Positions 18,955 through 28,086 of a stretch of 64,000 nt of DNA are shown here, in pieces. Within the stretch, counting starts at the first letter, position 1. The number at the start of each line of letters is the position of its first letter. The position numbers were made by a program, and so were the translations under genes. Source of the DNA: an uncultured Tenacibaculum sp. (GTDB lineage: Bacteria; Bacteroidota; Bacteroidia; Flavobacteriales; Flavobacteriaceae); the NCBI RefSeq assembly GCF_947502995.1, contig NZ_CANNBW010000003.1, positions 1 to 64,000 on the forward strand, given 5' to 3'. The notes below the pieces were generated by a model. That model saw only the letters and a program-made list of their open reading frames with translations. It was not told the origin of the DNA and ran no database searches.

Positions 18955-21900
18955 ATGAAAACAAAGTTTAATGGGATTTTAACGCTCCTTTTGGCGTTGG
19001 TTGTGCAAATTTCGTTTGCGCAAGACAGAACAATTTCAGGAACTGTTTCGGATGAGACCGGGCCTTTACCTGGAGTTAGTGTATTAAAAAAAGGTACCAC
19101 TTCAGGTACTGAAACTGACTTTGACGGAAAATACTCAATTAAAGCAAAAACTGGAGATGTTTTAGTTTTTAGCTTCGTTGGTATGAAAACTGTAGAAAAA
19201 GTAGTTGGTGCTTCAAACAATATCAGTTTCACTATGGAAGGAGATAATGTTCTTGAAGAGGTTGTAGTTACAGGTTATGGTACTGAAAGTAGAGAAACGG
19301 TTTCTTCTTCGGTTACTGTATTAAGTGCAGAAGATGTAGAAGGAAGACCTACTGCTTCTTTAGTACAAGCTTTACAATCTCAATCACCAGGTTTAAACAT
19401 TGCTACTGGTAATGGACAACCAGGTGGAAACAGTGTTATCTTATTAAGAGGTATTAACTCTTTATCTGGTAACTCAGAGCCATTATTCGTTATTGATGGT
19501 GTTCCTGTTGATGAAGACAACTTTAGATCTATCAACCAAAATGATATTGCTTCTGTAACTGTATTAAAGGATGCATCTGCAACTGCAATTTATGGTAACA
19601 GAGCAACAGGTGGTGTTATCTTAGTTACAACTAAAAAAGGTAAAGCAGGACAAAAATTACAAATTCGTTACTCAGGAAGAAGTGGATTTACTTTCAAGCA
19701 AGATCCTAACTTTACATTAGCTAATTCTAGACAAATTTTAGAAATTGAAAGATTAGCAGGTGTAGGTGTAGGTAGTGGTGCTTATGATGATTACATCGCT
19801 TCTGTAACAGGTTTACCTGTAAGAACTGCTGGTGCTGCTCCAATTCCTTTAACTGATGCTCAAATAGCTACTGCATCACAAACTAACACTAGATGGCAAG
19901 ACATCTTATTAAGAGTTGGAAATTTCACATCTCATGACCTTTCTTTCTCTTCAGGTTCTGAAAACATTAATTCATACACTTCTTTAGGATATTTTGATCA
20001 AGAAGGAATTACTTTACGTTCAGGTTTACAAAGAATGACTGTTAGAAATAACACTACTTATAAAGCTGATAAATTTACATTTAACTCAACTATTGGTATT
20101 GGATTCAGTAGATCTGATTTTGCAGGTGGTGTTGGAACAGGAACAGGAAGTGGATCTTTAAGTAACCCTTTTATCGTGCCATTCGTAGCTAAGCCATACT
20201 TACCAGCTTACAATGCTGATGGTTCATTAAATGTTGAAGGAAACACAGATCCAGATGATGATGACGGATTCTTAAACACTCCTTACATTGCTCAAAATGT
20301 TGCTAGATTCGATACTAACAGAACAACAGAATTAAGGATAACAGGATCTTTAACTGCTGATTATAATTTCACAGATAAGTTAAGAGGTCATATTGGATTT
20401 GGTGTGGATATGATTGAAAGTGAAAACTTCCAATTACAACCAACAAATAGTATTAGAGGTAGAAATGCAAATGACGAAAATGCTCAATTCCAAGGGTCTC
20501 AAAGTCAAAACTACAACAGAGATACAAGAACTATTTCAGATTTTAGATTAAGTTATGAAGACACTATTGACGAAAAGCATAACTACTCTGTTATAGGTAT
20601 TACTGAATTTTTATATTCTCAAATTAGTGGATTCAGCTATGCTCAAACTGGTTTAGTTCCAGGTTTAGAAGGTGTTGGTGCTGGTTTTGTTGCTGGTACT
20701 ACAACTGAAGACCCTAACAATGATGGAGTAGATGATTATTTCTATATCCCAGGATTAGGTTCATTTAAAAACAAAGTATCTCAGTTCTCTTTAGTAGGAA
20801 AAGCTACTTATGACTATGACAAAATTGCTGGATTCGATGTTACTTTGCGTCGTGATGGTTCTTCTCGTTTTGTTGGTGACAACAGATTTGGTTTATTCTG
20901 GGCTGTTGGAGGTTTTGCTAATTTAACAAAATCTTTATTTGAGCCTTCTGATATTGTAAATGACATCAAATTAAGAGGTAGTTACGGTATTACTGGTAAC
21001 GACAGATTATTAGGTGGTTACTACGGTGGTTTAGATGTACCTTTCGATCAGTTTAATACTGGTGGTGGATATAATGGTAGTGTTGGTTTATTCCCAAGTC
21101 AATTAGGTAACCCTAACATCAAATGGGAAGAAACTGCTAAAGCTAACGTAGGAGTTGATTTCAGATTATTAAACAACAGACTTACTGGATCTTTTGATGC
21201 TTATATCAACAAGACTACTGACTTATTTGGTACTAACTTAGTAACTAACTTAACTGGATTCACTCAAGTTCCTGGAAACATTGGAGACATGGAAAACAGA
21301 GGTTTAGAAGCAGTTTTAAACTATAAAATAATTTCTAATGAGAATACTTCTTGGACTGTTAACGTTAACGGATCTCTTAACAAGAATGAAATCACAAGAT
21401 TAGAAGGTGTAGAAGCAGATGCTAACGGAGATATCATTTTAGACCCAAGTCAAAGAGCACCTGAAGCAGTTGGTCATAAATTTAACGAATTCTATGCTGT
21501 AAGATGGGCAGGTGTTAATCCAGCAAATGGTAGACCTCTTTACTTAGACAGAGATGGAAACATTACTGAACAATACGATCCTGCAAACAGAGTATTTACT
21601 GATAAATCAACTATTCCAACTTATCAAGGTGGATTTAGTACTTCTTTCTATCACAAAGGATTTTCTTTAGACGCTCAGTTTACATTTGCTGCAGACGTTT
21701 ACAGATATAATGGAACATTAGGCGTTGCTGAAGATCCAGGTTTAATTGGTATTATCAACGCAACTACTAATTTATTAGATGCTTGGCAACAACCTGGTGA
21801 TATCACTGGTATCCCATCTTTAAACTCTGGTTCAACTAGAAACTTACTTTCAGATAGATATTTAGAAGATGCTTCTTATATCAGATTAAAGAATATAGCA

Positions 21901-22098
21901 ATTGGATATGAGTTAACTAATTCTTTAGTAAAAAAGAGTCCATTTAGCTCAGTGAAGTTATATTTACAAGGAGAAAACTTATTAACATGGTCTGCTTGGA
22001 GAGGATTTGATCCTGAATTTGATCCTTTTGCATCTAACGACTTCTTCTCTTTCCCTAACTCACGTATTATAACATTAGGTGTTGATTTAAAACTTTAA
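18955..22098 (+). CDS. SusC/RagA-family TonB-linked outer-membrane transporter 2
   Basis: 1047 residues from the ATG at 18955. The frame stays open 24 nt further up, but MKTKFNG aligns with the start of SusC 1 and the conserved upstream element fixes this start. Signal peptide about 1-22 (QISFAQ), CarboxypepD_reg domain about 25-100, then EEVVVTGYGTE leading into the plug (LLRGINSLSGNSEPLFVIDGV). The barrel ends in GVDLKL. It has the same role as SusC 1, but the barrel is a different subfamily, so it probably takes a different substrate. SusD 2 begins 4 nt after its stop. Confidence 0.93.
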   Translation: MKTKFNGILTLLLALVVQISFAQDRTISGTVSDETGPLPGVSVLKKGTTSGTETDFDGKYSIKAKTGDVLVFSFVGMKTVEKVVGASNNISFTMEGDNVLEEVVVTGYGTESRETVSSSVTVLSAEDVEGRPTASLVQALQSQSPGLNIATGNGQPGGNSVILLRGINSLSGNSEPLFVIDGVPVDEDNFRSINQNDIASVTVLKDASATAIYGNRATGGVILVTTKKGKAGQKLQIRYSGRSGFTFKQDPNFTLANSRQILEIERLAGVGVGSGAYDDYIASVTGLPVRTAGAAPIPLTDAQIATASQTNTRWQDILLRVGNFTSHDLSFSSGSENINSYTSLGYFDQEGITLRSGLQRMTVRNNTTYKADKFTFNSTIGIGFSRSDFAGGVGTGTGSGSLSNPFIVPFVAKPYLPAYNADGSLNVEGNTDPDDDDGFLNTPYIAQNVARFDTNRTTELRITGSLTADYNFTDKLRGHIGFGVDMIESENFQLQPTNSIRGRNANDENAQFQGSQSQNYNRDTRTISDFRLSYEDTIDEKHNYSVIGITEFLYSQISGFSYAQTGLVPGLEGVGAGFVAGTTTEDPNNDGVDDYFYIPGLGSFKNKVSQFSLVGKATYDYDKIAGFDVTLRRDGSSRFVGDNRFGLFWAVGGFANLTKSLFEPSDIVNDIKLRGSYGITGNDRLLGGYYGGLDVPFDQFNTGGGYNGSVGLFPSQLGNPNIKWEETAKANVGVDFRLLNNRLTGSFDAYINKTTDLFGTNLVTNLTGFTQVPGNIGDMENRGLEAVLNYKIISNENTSWTVNVNGSLNKNEITRLEGVEADANGDIILDPSQRAPEAVGHKFNEFYAVRWAGVNPANGRPLYLDRDGNITEQYDPANRVFTDKSTIPTYQGGFSTSFYHKGFSLDAQFTFAADVYRYNGTLGVAEDPGLIGIINATTNLLDAWQQPGDITGIPSLNSGSTRNLLSDRYLEDASYIRLKNIAIGYELTNSLVKKSPFSSVKLYLQGENLLTWSAWRGFDPEFDPFASNDFFSFPNSRIITLGVDLKL

Positions 22099-22102
22099 AA
22101 AA

Positions 22103-23491
22103 ATGAAAGCAATCAAAAAAATATTTTTAGGACTAGCCCTAGCTTCATCAACATTATTTATTTCATGTGATGAACAGTTAGAAATTTTACCTAACGACTC
22201 TCTACTTCCTGAAACTGCTTTTCAGAGTGTAGAAGATTTACAAAATGGACTTAATGCAACTTATGCTCAGTATAATAATAGCACTATTACATTAAACTCT
22301 ATTTTCACGGATAATACTAAAGTTGGTATTGACAATGGAGGTCAGCAATTACCTTTACATACCTTCGTTATGAACCCTAATACAGGAATTGCTCAAACTA
22401 TCTGGATTACTAGATATAGAATGATTAACTATGCGTCTAGAGTAATTCAAGCATTTCCTGGAGTTGATGCAGCGGGACAAGAAACAGCCGCTAATCATAT
22501 CTTAGGACAAGCATATGCTTTAAGAGCTTTTGGTCATTTTGAATTATTCCAATATTATACACCAGACTATTTAGATCCAAATGGAGTTTCTGTTCCTGCT
22601 GTAGATTTTGTAGTTTCTACTGAGAATTTAGCGAGAAATACAGTTTCTGAAGTACTTACTGCTATAGATGCTGATCTTACTAGAGCTGCAGGTCTATTAG
22701 ATAATTCGCAAACTAATAATCGTTTTATTACTGCTGATTTTATTACTGCTTTAAGAGCTAGAATAGCATTATTCACTGGTGAATACACTACTGCATTAAG
22801 TTTAGCAAATCAATTAATCGCTAAATATCCATTAGCAGATCAAGCTCAATATAGAGCTATGTTCTTAGATCAAGATGATACTGAGGTTATATTCTCTGCA
22901 GCAAGAGTACCTGGTGATGCTGGACCTGGATTTATCTGGCACTTTGCTGGAGGTGGGCCATTTATTGAAATGTCTAACTCTTTATTCGATCAATTAGATC
23001 CAACTGACATTAGATACTCTACAAACTTAAACGTAGCGGATAGTGACCCAGGAGCTAACTTACACTTAATCAACAAGTATCCTGGTACTGCACAAGAATT
23101 TTTAGCTAACATAAAAGTATTTAGAGTTTCTGAAATGCACTTAATAAAAGCTGAAGCTGAAGCTAGAGCTGGAAATTACACTGCTTCTCAAATGACTGTT
23201 AAAGCATTGAGAGATGCTCGTTTTGGTTCTGCAACTGCTCAACCAACTTATGTAAACTTAAACGATGCTTTATCTTTTATTTTTGGTGAAAGAAGGATCG
23301 AATTGTGCTTTGAAGGACACAGATTATTAGATATAAGAAGACAAGGAAATGGATTTACAAGAGATGCTGCAGATTGCGGAAACTTAGATAACGCTTGTAC
23401 TTTAGCTAGCTCAGATCCAAGATTAGTATTACCTATTCCTGCTTCAGAAATTAATGCTAATTCTAATTTAACTCAAAACCCTGGTTACTAA
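22103..23491 (+). CDS. SusD/RagB-family surface lipoprotein 2
   Basis: 462 residues. The lipoprotein signal ends FISC (Cys about 22). It has the classical SusD/RagB pattern: an early helical (TPR-like) region containing GQAYALRAFGHFELFQYY, and a C-terminal FIFGERRIELCFEGHRLLDIRRQG, the strongly conserved ERR-E-x-x-F-E-G-x-R-x-x-D-x-R block. It is the surface partner of SusC 2 in the same operon, followed 22 nt later by a third lipoprotein gene. Confidence 0.93.
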   Translation: MKAIKKIFLGLALASSTLFISCDEQLEILPNDSLLPETAFQSVEDLQNGLNATYAQYNNSTITLNSIFTDNTKVGIDNGGQQLPLHTFVMNPNTGIAQTIWITRYRMINYASRVIQAFPGVDAAGQETAANHILGQAYALRAFGHFELFQYYTPDYLDPNGVSVPAVDFVVSTENLARNTVSEVLTAIDADLTRAAGLLDNSQTNNRFITADFITALRARIALFTGEYTTALSLANQLIAKYPLADQAQYRAMFLDQDDTEVIFSAARVPGDAGPGFIWHFAGGGPFIEMSNSLFDQLDPTDIRYSTNLNVADSDPGANLHLINKYPGTAQEFLANIKVFRVSEMHLIKAEAEARAGNYTASQMTVKALRDARFGSATAQPTYVNLNDALSFIFGERRIELCFEGHRLLDIRRQGNGFTRDAADCGNLDNACTLASSDPRLVLPIPASEINANSNLTQNPGY

Positions 23492-23513
23492 TTAGTAATT
23501 AAAATTTTAAATT

Positions 23514-24341
23514 ATGATTAAAAAAATAAATTCATATATATTTATATTCTGTCTATTACTATTAGCAGGATGTGACCCAACAGAAAATGTTATTACTGAA
23601 ATACCTGCAACAGGTTTTATTCAAGTAGCATCTGAAACTGGTAGTGTATCAGAAGGAGCTGCCAATGTTGAAATTGACGTTTTATATGGTGGTACATCAA
23701 ATACAGATGGTGTTACAGTTAGATATACTCTTACTTCTGATGACCCTTCAAGATATATAGATGTTACTGGTGGAACTGTTGAAATACCTTCAGGACAATT
23801 TTCAGGTAAGATCATTATAGAGCCAGTAAACAATGCTGCAACGGATGGTAACTTAAATATTGCTGTTACTTTAACTACTGACAGTTCTGTTCCTGTAGGT
23901 TTAGCCGGTGGTGTAAACAATGTAACTCAAAACCTTACTTTAATTGATGATGATTGTCCAATTGCAATTAATGATTGGGTTGGTACTTATACTGTTGAAG
24001 AAGTATTCAGTGAAGGTGGTACTAATGCTGGTTTAACTCTAGCAGGTGCTTTTGGCGAGTCTTACCAAATCGAATTGGCTTTAGATCCTACAGACACTGA
24101 CGGAATCAAATTAGTAGTTACAAATTCTGCTGGTTTTAACTCATATATACCAAACGGAACAGTAATCACTTTTGACACTTGTAACGCTGTAGTTTCATAT
24201 AGTAGCTCACCTTTAAATATTGCTGGTTTTGCGAATTTGACTATTGCTAATACAGCATATAATGAAAGTGCTTTTTCAATATCAACTGATGGTTCATTAG
24301 GTAACTTCGGTGATTATGAATTTAAATTAACAAAGCAATAA
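23514..24341 (+). CDS. Calx-beta-like surface lipoprotein of the SusCD 2 operon
   Basis: 275 residues. The lipoprotein signal ends LLLAGC (Cys about 19). Residues 30-145 look like a Calx-beta domain (SVSEGAANVEIDV ... LTLIDDDCP); the remaining 130 residues, from NDWVGTYTVEEVFSEGG on, are an unassigned beta-rich domain. In SusCD operons the third gene is often a SusE/F-like surface substrate-binding lipoprotein, which is the likely role here by position. A terminator follows at 24365. Confidence 0.65.
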   Translation: MIKKINSYIFIFCLLLLAGCDPTENVITEIPATGFIQVASETGSVSEGAANVEIDVLYGGTSNTDGVTVRYTLTSDDPSRYIDVTGGTVEIPSGQFSGKIIIEPVNNAATDGNLNIAVTLTTDSSVPVGLAGGVNNVTQNLTLIDDDCPIAINDWVGTYTVEEVFSEGGTNAGLTLAGAFGESYQIELALDPTDTDGIKLVVTNSAGFNSYIPNGTVITFDTCNAVVSYSSSPLNIAGFANLTIANTAYNESAFSISTDGSLGNFGDYEFKLTKQ

Positions 24342-24364
24342 AATATAATTATATATTTAATAAT

Positions 24365-24395
24365 AAAACCATCTCTTTTAGAGATGGTTTTTTTA
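24365..24395 (+). terminator. Terminator after the SusCD 2 operon
   Basis: AAAACCATCTC pairs with GAGATGGTTTT around a TTTTA loop, followed by a T-run. The rlmB promoter lies directly behind it. Confidence 0.9.
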
Positions 24396-24406
24396 TTATA
24401 CTTATA

Positions 24407-24414
24407 TACCTTTG
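24407..24414 (+). promoter_or_regulatory. rlmB promoter -7 box, leaderless spacing
   Basis: TACCTTTG, a full TAnnTTTG match, ends 4 nt before the ATG at 24419. Transcription would start at or next to the start codon. Confidence 0.65.
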
Positions 24415-24418
24415 CACT

Positions 24419-25162
24419 ATGGAACAGACTACAACAATTTTTGGAATTAGAGCAATTATAGAAGCTATTGAGAGTGATTCTACTATAGATAAAGTATACC
24501 TACAGAAAGGTTTAAGAGGAGATCTTTACTTTGAATTAGAGAAGCTAATTAAAAAAAATAAAATATCTACCAGTGTAGTACCTGTTGAAAAACTTAACAG
24601 ATTATCTAAACATAATAATCATCAAGGAGCTGTAGCAAAAATATCTCCTATCACTTTTTATGAATTAGATACTTTAATTGAAGAAACTTTAAACTCTGAT
24701 AAAACACCTTTATTTATTCTTTTAGATCAGTTATCTGATGTAAGAAATTTTGGTGCAATTATTAGAACTGCTGAATGTACAGGTGTAGACGGAATAATTA
24801 TTCAGAAAAGCGGTAGTGCTCCAGTAAATGCAGAAACAATAAAAACCTCTGCCGGTGCTGCGTTTAAAGTTCCAATTTGTAAAGTAGATCATATAAAAGA
24901 TGCTATTTTTCAATTTCAAGCAGCAGATATTAAATTAGTAGCTGCTACTGAAAAAACAGAAGATTCAATTTATGATGTTGACTTAAATCAACCTACTGCA
25001 ATCATAATGGGATCTGAACATAAAGGAGTTAGTAATTCAGTTTTGAAAATGGCTGATTACAAAGCAAAATTACCTTTATTAGGAGAAATAGGATCATTAA
25101 ATGTATCTGTAGCTTGTGGAGCTTTCTTATATGAAACTATAAGACAAAGAATAAAATCATAA
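24419..25162 (+). CDS. rlmB: 23S rRNA 2'-O-methyltransferase RlmB (TrmH/SpoU family)
   Basis: 247 residues. The N-terminal substrate-binding domain contains HNNHQGAVAKI (about 62-72). The SpoU catalytic domain shows the three SPOUT motifs: LSDVRNFGAIIRTAECTG (motif 1), IIMGSEHKGVSNSVLKMAD (motif 2) and LPLLGEIGSLNVSVACGAFLYE (motif 3, knot). RlmB methylates the ribose of G2251 in E. coli 23S rRNA. It is a single-gene transcript between two terminators. The exact guanosine target here is inferred from the family. Confidence 0.88.
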   Translation: MEQTTTIFGIRAIIEAIESDSTIDKVYLQKGLRGDLYFELEKLIKKNKISTSVVPVEKLNRLSKHNNHQGAVAKISPITFYELDTLIEETLNSDKTPLFILLDQLSDVRNFGAIIRTAECTGVDGIIIQKSGSAPVNAETIKTSAGAAFKVPICKVDHIKDAIFQFQAADIKLVAATEKTEDSIYDVDLNQPTAIIMGSEHKGVSNSVLKMADYKAKLPLLGEIGSLNVSVACGAFLYETIRQRIKS

Positions 25163-25190
25163 AAAAAGGAGCTTTAAAGCTCCTTTTTTT
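25161..25190. terminator. Bidirectional terminator between rlmB and the rhomboid gene
   Basis: A perfect palindrome AAAAAAAGGAGCTTT / AAAGCTCCTTTTTTT with T-runs on both strands. It begins at the rlmB stop and ends on the stop codon of the convergent rhomboid gene. Confidence 0.9.
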
Positions 25191-25908
25191 ATTCTTCCTC
25201 CTCTTTAACATTAGGTAAATAAATATATCTGTAGTTTATTTCTTCAAAGTTTTGTTCTTCTTCTAAAACAGGAGGTACATAATTCCCTTCTTCATCAAAC
25301 ATTTCATCAAACTCCGTTTTAGAAAACACAAATTTCTCTTTAACTATACCCACTTTTCTATAGTAAATAGCAAAAATTAGCCCAACTAAAAAACCTGACA
25401 AATGCCCTTCCCAAGAAATTCCTTTTTCTATAGGAAATAAATACCAAATCATACTTCCATAAAGAAAAATTACAATTAAAGACATAGCAACCAAACGAAA
25501 ATGTTTTCTAATAATCCCACTAAAAAAAATAAAACTGAATAATAAATAAACAAGACCACTTGCTCCAAAATGATAAGCTTCTCTACCTATAATCCATGTA
25601 AGCAAACCTGTTAGTAAACCACCAATAATTAGCAACTTGTCTCCTACCTCTTTATAAAAATAAAACAACGCCATTAAAAGCACTGTTAGAGGTACTGAAT
25701 TATTAAATAAATGTTTTGTATCGCTATGTATAAAATGAGACAGAAAAACACCTTTAAAACCTTTGAGAGTTCTTGGTAAAACTCCAAGTTTATTAAAATT
25801 AAAACCAAATTTAATTTCTACCCAATAAACGAACCATATAGCGAAAACAAATAATAAAGGAATCACTATTATATTATTCTTAAACTGAAATTGTTCCTCT
25901 TGTTCCAT
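25189..25908 (-). CDS. Rhomboid-family intramembrane serine protease
   Basis: 239 residues with six hydrophobic segments. The catalytic pair is visible: Ser117 in GASG and His169 in WEGHLSG, plus the HLFNN motif at 67-71 that forms the oxyanion site. Rhomboids cut transmembrane helices near the membrane surface. A soluble, acidic C-terminal tail of about 45 residues (EEEQNFEEINYRYIYLP) follows the last helix. Substrate unknown. It converges on rlmB and shares a terminator with it. Confidence 0.9.
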   Translation of the reverse strand: MEQEEQFQFKNNIIVIPLLFVFAIWFVYWVEIKFGFNFNKLGVLPRTLKGFKGVFLSHFIHSDTKHLFNNSVPLTVLLMALFYFYKEVGDKLLIIGGLLTGLLTWIIGREAYHFGASGLVYLLFSFIFFSGIIRKHFRLVAMSLIVIFLYGSMIWYLFPIEKGISWEGHLSGFLVGLIFAIYYRKVGIVKEKFVFSKTEFDEMFDEEGNYVPPVLEEEQNFEEINYRYIYLPNVKEEEE

Positions 25909-25973
25909 ATTTTATAAAGTTATCAAAAAGAAAACCATTTTATATTTCTTGTTAATCTGTCATAAATGTTTCC

Positions 25974-25981
25974 TATTTTTA
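25974..25981 (+). promoter_or_regulatory. rarA promoter -7 box, leaderless spacing
   Basis: TATTTTTA (five of six fixed bases of TAnnTTTG) ends 4 nt before the ATG at 25986. A TTG at 25949-25951 lies 22 nt upstream of it. Confidence 0.5.
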
Positions 25982-25985
25982 CTTT

Positions 25986-27257
25986 ATGAGTGCACCTTTG
26001 GCAGAAAGAATTAGACCCAAATCTTTAGACGATTATATTAGTCAACAACACTTAGTTGGTAAAAATGGTATTTTAACCAATCATATTAAACATGGAATTA
26101 TTCCTTCATTAATTTTTTGGGGACCTCCTGGAATAGGAAAAACAACCTTAGCTAATATTATTGCCAAAGAGTCAGATAGGCCATTTTATACACTAAGTGC
26201 AATAAGCTCTGGTGTAAAAGATGTTAGAGAAGTAATTGAGAAAGCCAAAAAAAGTGGAGGATTATTCACTCAAAAAAATCCAATTTTATTTATTGATGAA
26301 ATTCACCGATTTAGCAAATCACAACAAGACTCTTTACTTGGTGCTGTAGAAAAAGGATGGGTAACATTAGTTGGTGCAACTACTGAAAATCCAAGTTTTG
26401 AAGTTATTCCTGCACTTTTGTCTCGTTGTCAAGTATACATTTTAAATTCTTTTGATAAAGATGATTTAATTGCACTTTTAAATAGAGCGATTGAAAAGGA
26501 TGAGATTTTATCTTCTAAAAAAATAACATTAAAAGAAACAGATGCTTTGTTACAAATTTCTGGAGGTGATGCTAGAAAACTTTTAAATGTATTTGAACTA
26601 ATAGTAGCTTCTGAAAATGAAATAGAAGTTACCAATAAACTTGTTTTAGAAAAAGTACAGAAAAATACTGTTCGATATGATAAGACAGGGGAACAACATT
26701 ACGATATTATTTCTGCCTTTATTAAATCAATTAGAGGAAGTGATCCTAATGGAGCTGTGTATTGGTTAGCTAGAATGATTGAAGGCGGTGAGGACGTTAA
26801 ATTTATTGCCAGAAGATTATTAATTTCTGCCTCAGAAGATATTGGTAACGCTAATCCTACTGCTTTAATTTTAGCTAATAATACTTTTCAGGCTGTATCT
26901 GTAATTGGATATCCAGAGTCTAGAATAATATTGAGTCAATGCGCTGTTTATTTAGCTAACTCTCCAAAAAGTAATGCTTCTTACATGGCCATTGGTAAAG
27001 CTCAAGATTTAGTCAGAAAAACTGGCGATTTATCTATTCCTTTACACTTGAGAAATGCTCCAACTAAATTGATGAAAGATTTAGATTACGGTAAAGATTA
27101 TTTGTACTCACATAATTATGAGAACAACTTTGTAAATCAAGAATATCTTCCCGAAGAAATTTCTAACACAAAACTTTACGAACCTGGAAATAATGCTAGA
27201 GAAAATAGTTTCCGAGAAACATTAAAGAAACGCTGGAAAGAGAAATACAATTACTAA
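25986..27257 (+). CDS. rarA: Replication-associated recombination protein A (RarA/MgsA AAA+ ATPase)
   Basis: 423 residues. The N-terminal [20 protein letters not shown] is the family start. Walker A GPPGIGKT is at 46-53, Walker [11 protein letters not shown] at about 100-109, and the sensor 1 motif [10 protein letters not shown] follows. The C-terminal oligomerisation domain has [17 protein letters not shown] and [11 protein letters not shown]. RarA forms tetramers that act at stalled replication forks with SSB. The stop codon overlaps that of the convergent gene by 4 bp. Confidence 0.95.
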   Translation: MSAPLAERIRPKSLDDYISQQHLVGKNGILTNHIKHGIIPSLIFWGPPGIGKTTLANIIAKESDRPFYTLSAISSGVKDVREVIEKAKKSGGLFTQKNPILFIDEIHRFSKSQQDSLLGAVEKGWVTLVGATTENPSFEVIPALLSRCQVYILNSFDKDDLIALLNRAIEKDEILSSKKITLKETDALLQISGGDARKLLNVFELIVASENEIEVTNKLVLEKVQKNTVRYDKTGEQHYDIISAFIKSIRGSDPNGAVYWLARMIEGGEDVKFIARRLLISASEDIGNANPTALILANNTFQAVSVIGYPESRIILSQCAVYLANSPKSNASYMAIGKAQDLVRKTGDLSIPLHLRNAPTKLMKDLDYGKDYLYSHNYENNFVNQEYLPEEISNTKLYEPGNNARENSFRETLKKRWKEKYNY

Positions 27258-27282
27258 AACTTTACACTATAAAGTTTAGTAA
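27251..27282. terminator. Hairpin over the convergent stops of rarA and the next gene
   Basis: TTACTAAAACTTTA and TAAAGTTTAGTAA form a 13-bp stem with one bulge around CACTA. Both stop codons lie inside it. There is no long T-run, so termination efficiency is uncertain. Confidence 0.5.
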
Positions 27283-28021
27283 CTAATTTATCATTTTCAT
27301 AAAATTCAGCAGACCAAACATTACCTTGTTTCTTTGTAAATGTTCCATTTTTATCCTTGATAATAAATATATTTGGATTTTTTGTTTTTAATAGTTTAAA
27401 AACAACTTCTGGAACATCATTAATCAATTGAAATCCGTAACCTTTAGGTTGCGCATAAAGAATTCCTGAGACTGCTTCATTAACTTTTTCTTCAACTTTA
27501 ACTTCAGCCTGTTTAACTGTATTCTCTACCTTATTTACAGCTACTTTTGTAGAAGTAATACTATTATTAGCGGCAATAGGTTTTTCATTTGCTACAGGAA
27601 TATAATATTTATAATTTAACTGTTGAATTGATTTAAAAGCATCTCTAATCGCTTTGTGATAAGCTCTCTTATACTCTTTCAATTTATTTTTTCCAACTTC
27701 TGTAGTGAATATCGTTTTATTAAAACAATCTTTCAATTCAATTTGAACTTTGGTTCTAAAAATACCTGAATCATTAATCAAATTAGCTGTTAATGCTTTA
27801 CATCTGTCTGTCGCTAAATCTGCAGGTAAAGATTCATCATCTAAAAAAACTACAAAGTTATTTTTCTCAAATAAAAATTTAATTAATGAACTTGTTTGAT
27901 ACTGATCTGCTTTTTTAAAACCGTCAAATTGTTTAGGTACTAAAACATACTTGTAATTGTTTACGCTATTCTGTGCAAAAACACTTGTGGTTAAAAGTAA
28001 AAGAAATAGTAGTTTTTTCAT
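27254..28021 (-). CDS. Conserved flavobacterial exported protein of unknown function
   Basis: 255 residues with a signal peptide ending SVFAQ (about 16). The segment after it (YKYVLVPKQFDGFKKADQYQ, then LIKFLFEKNNFVVFLDD) looks like a domain kept in many Flavobacteriaceae but without a known role to my knowledge. A middle part of about 50 residues is Lys/Glu/Val-rich and probably unstructured, and a C-terminal part ends in NVWSAEFYENDKLVTKLYSV. It is likely periplasmic. It lies 66 nt behind the DUF5723 gene and may share its transcript. Confidence 0.6.
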   Translation of the reverse strand: MKKLLFLLLLTTSVFAQNSVNNYKYVLVPKQFDGFKKADQYQTSSLIKFLFEKNNFVVFLDDESLPADLATDRCKALTANLINDSGIFRTKVQIELKDCFNKTIFTTEVGKNKLKEYKRAYHKAIRDAFKSIQQLNYKYYIPVANEKPIAANNSITSTKVAVNKVENTVKQAEVKVEEKVNEAVSGILYAQPKGYGFQLINDVPEVVFKLLKTKNPNIFIIKDKNGTFTKKQGNVWSAEFYENDKLVTKLYSVKF

Positions 28022-28086
28022 TATTAAAATTTTATATCAAAAACGACAATATAGTAAAAAGCTTTTAAAGCAGTTCTTGATCTTTT

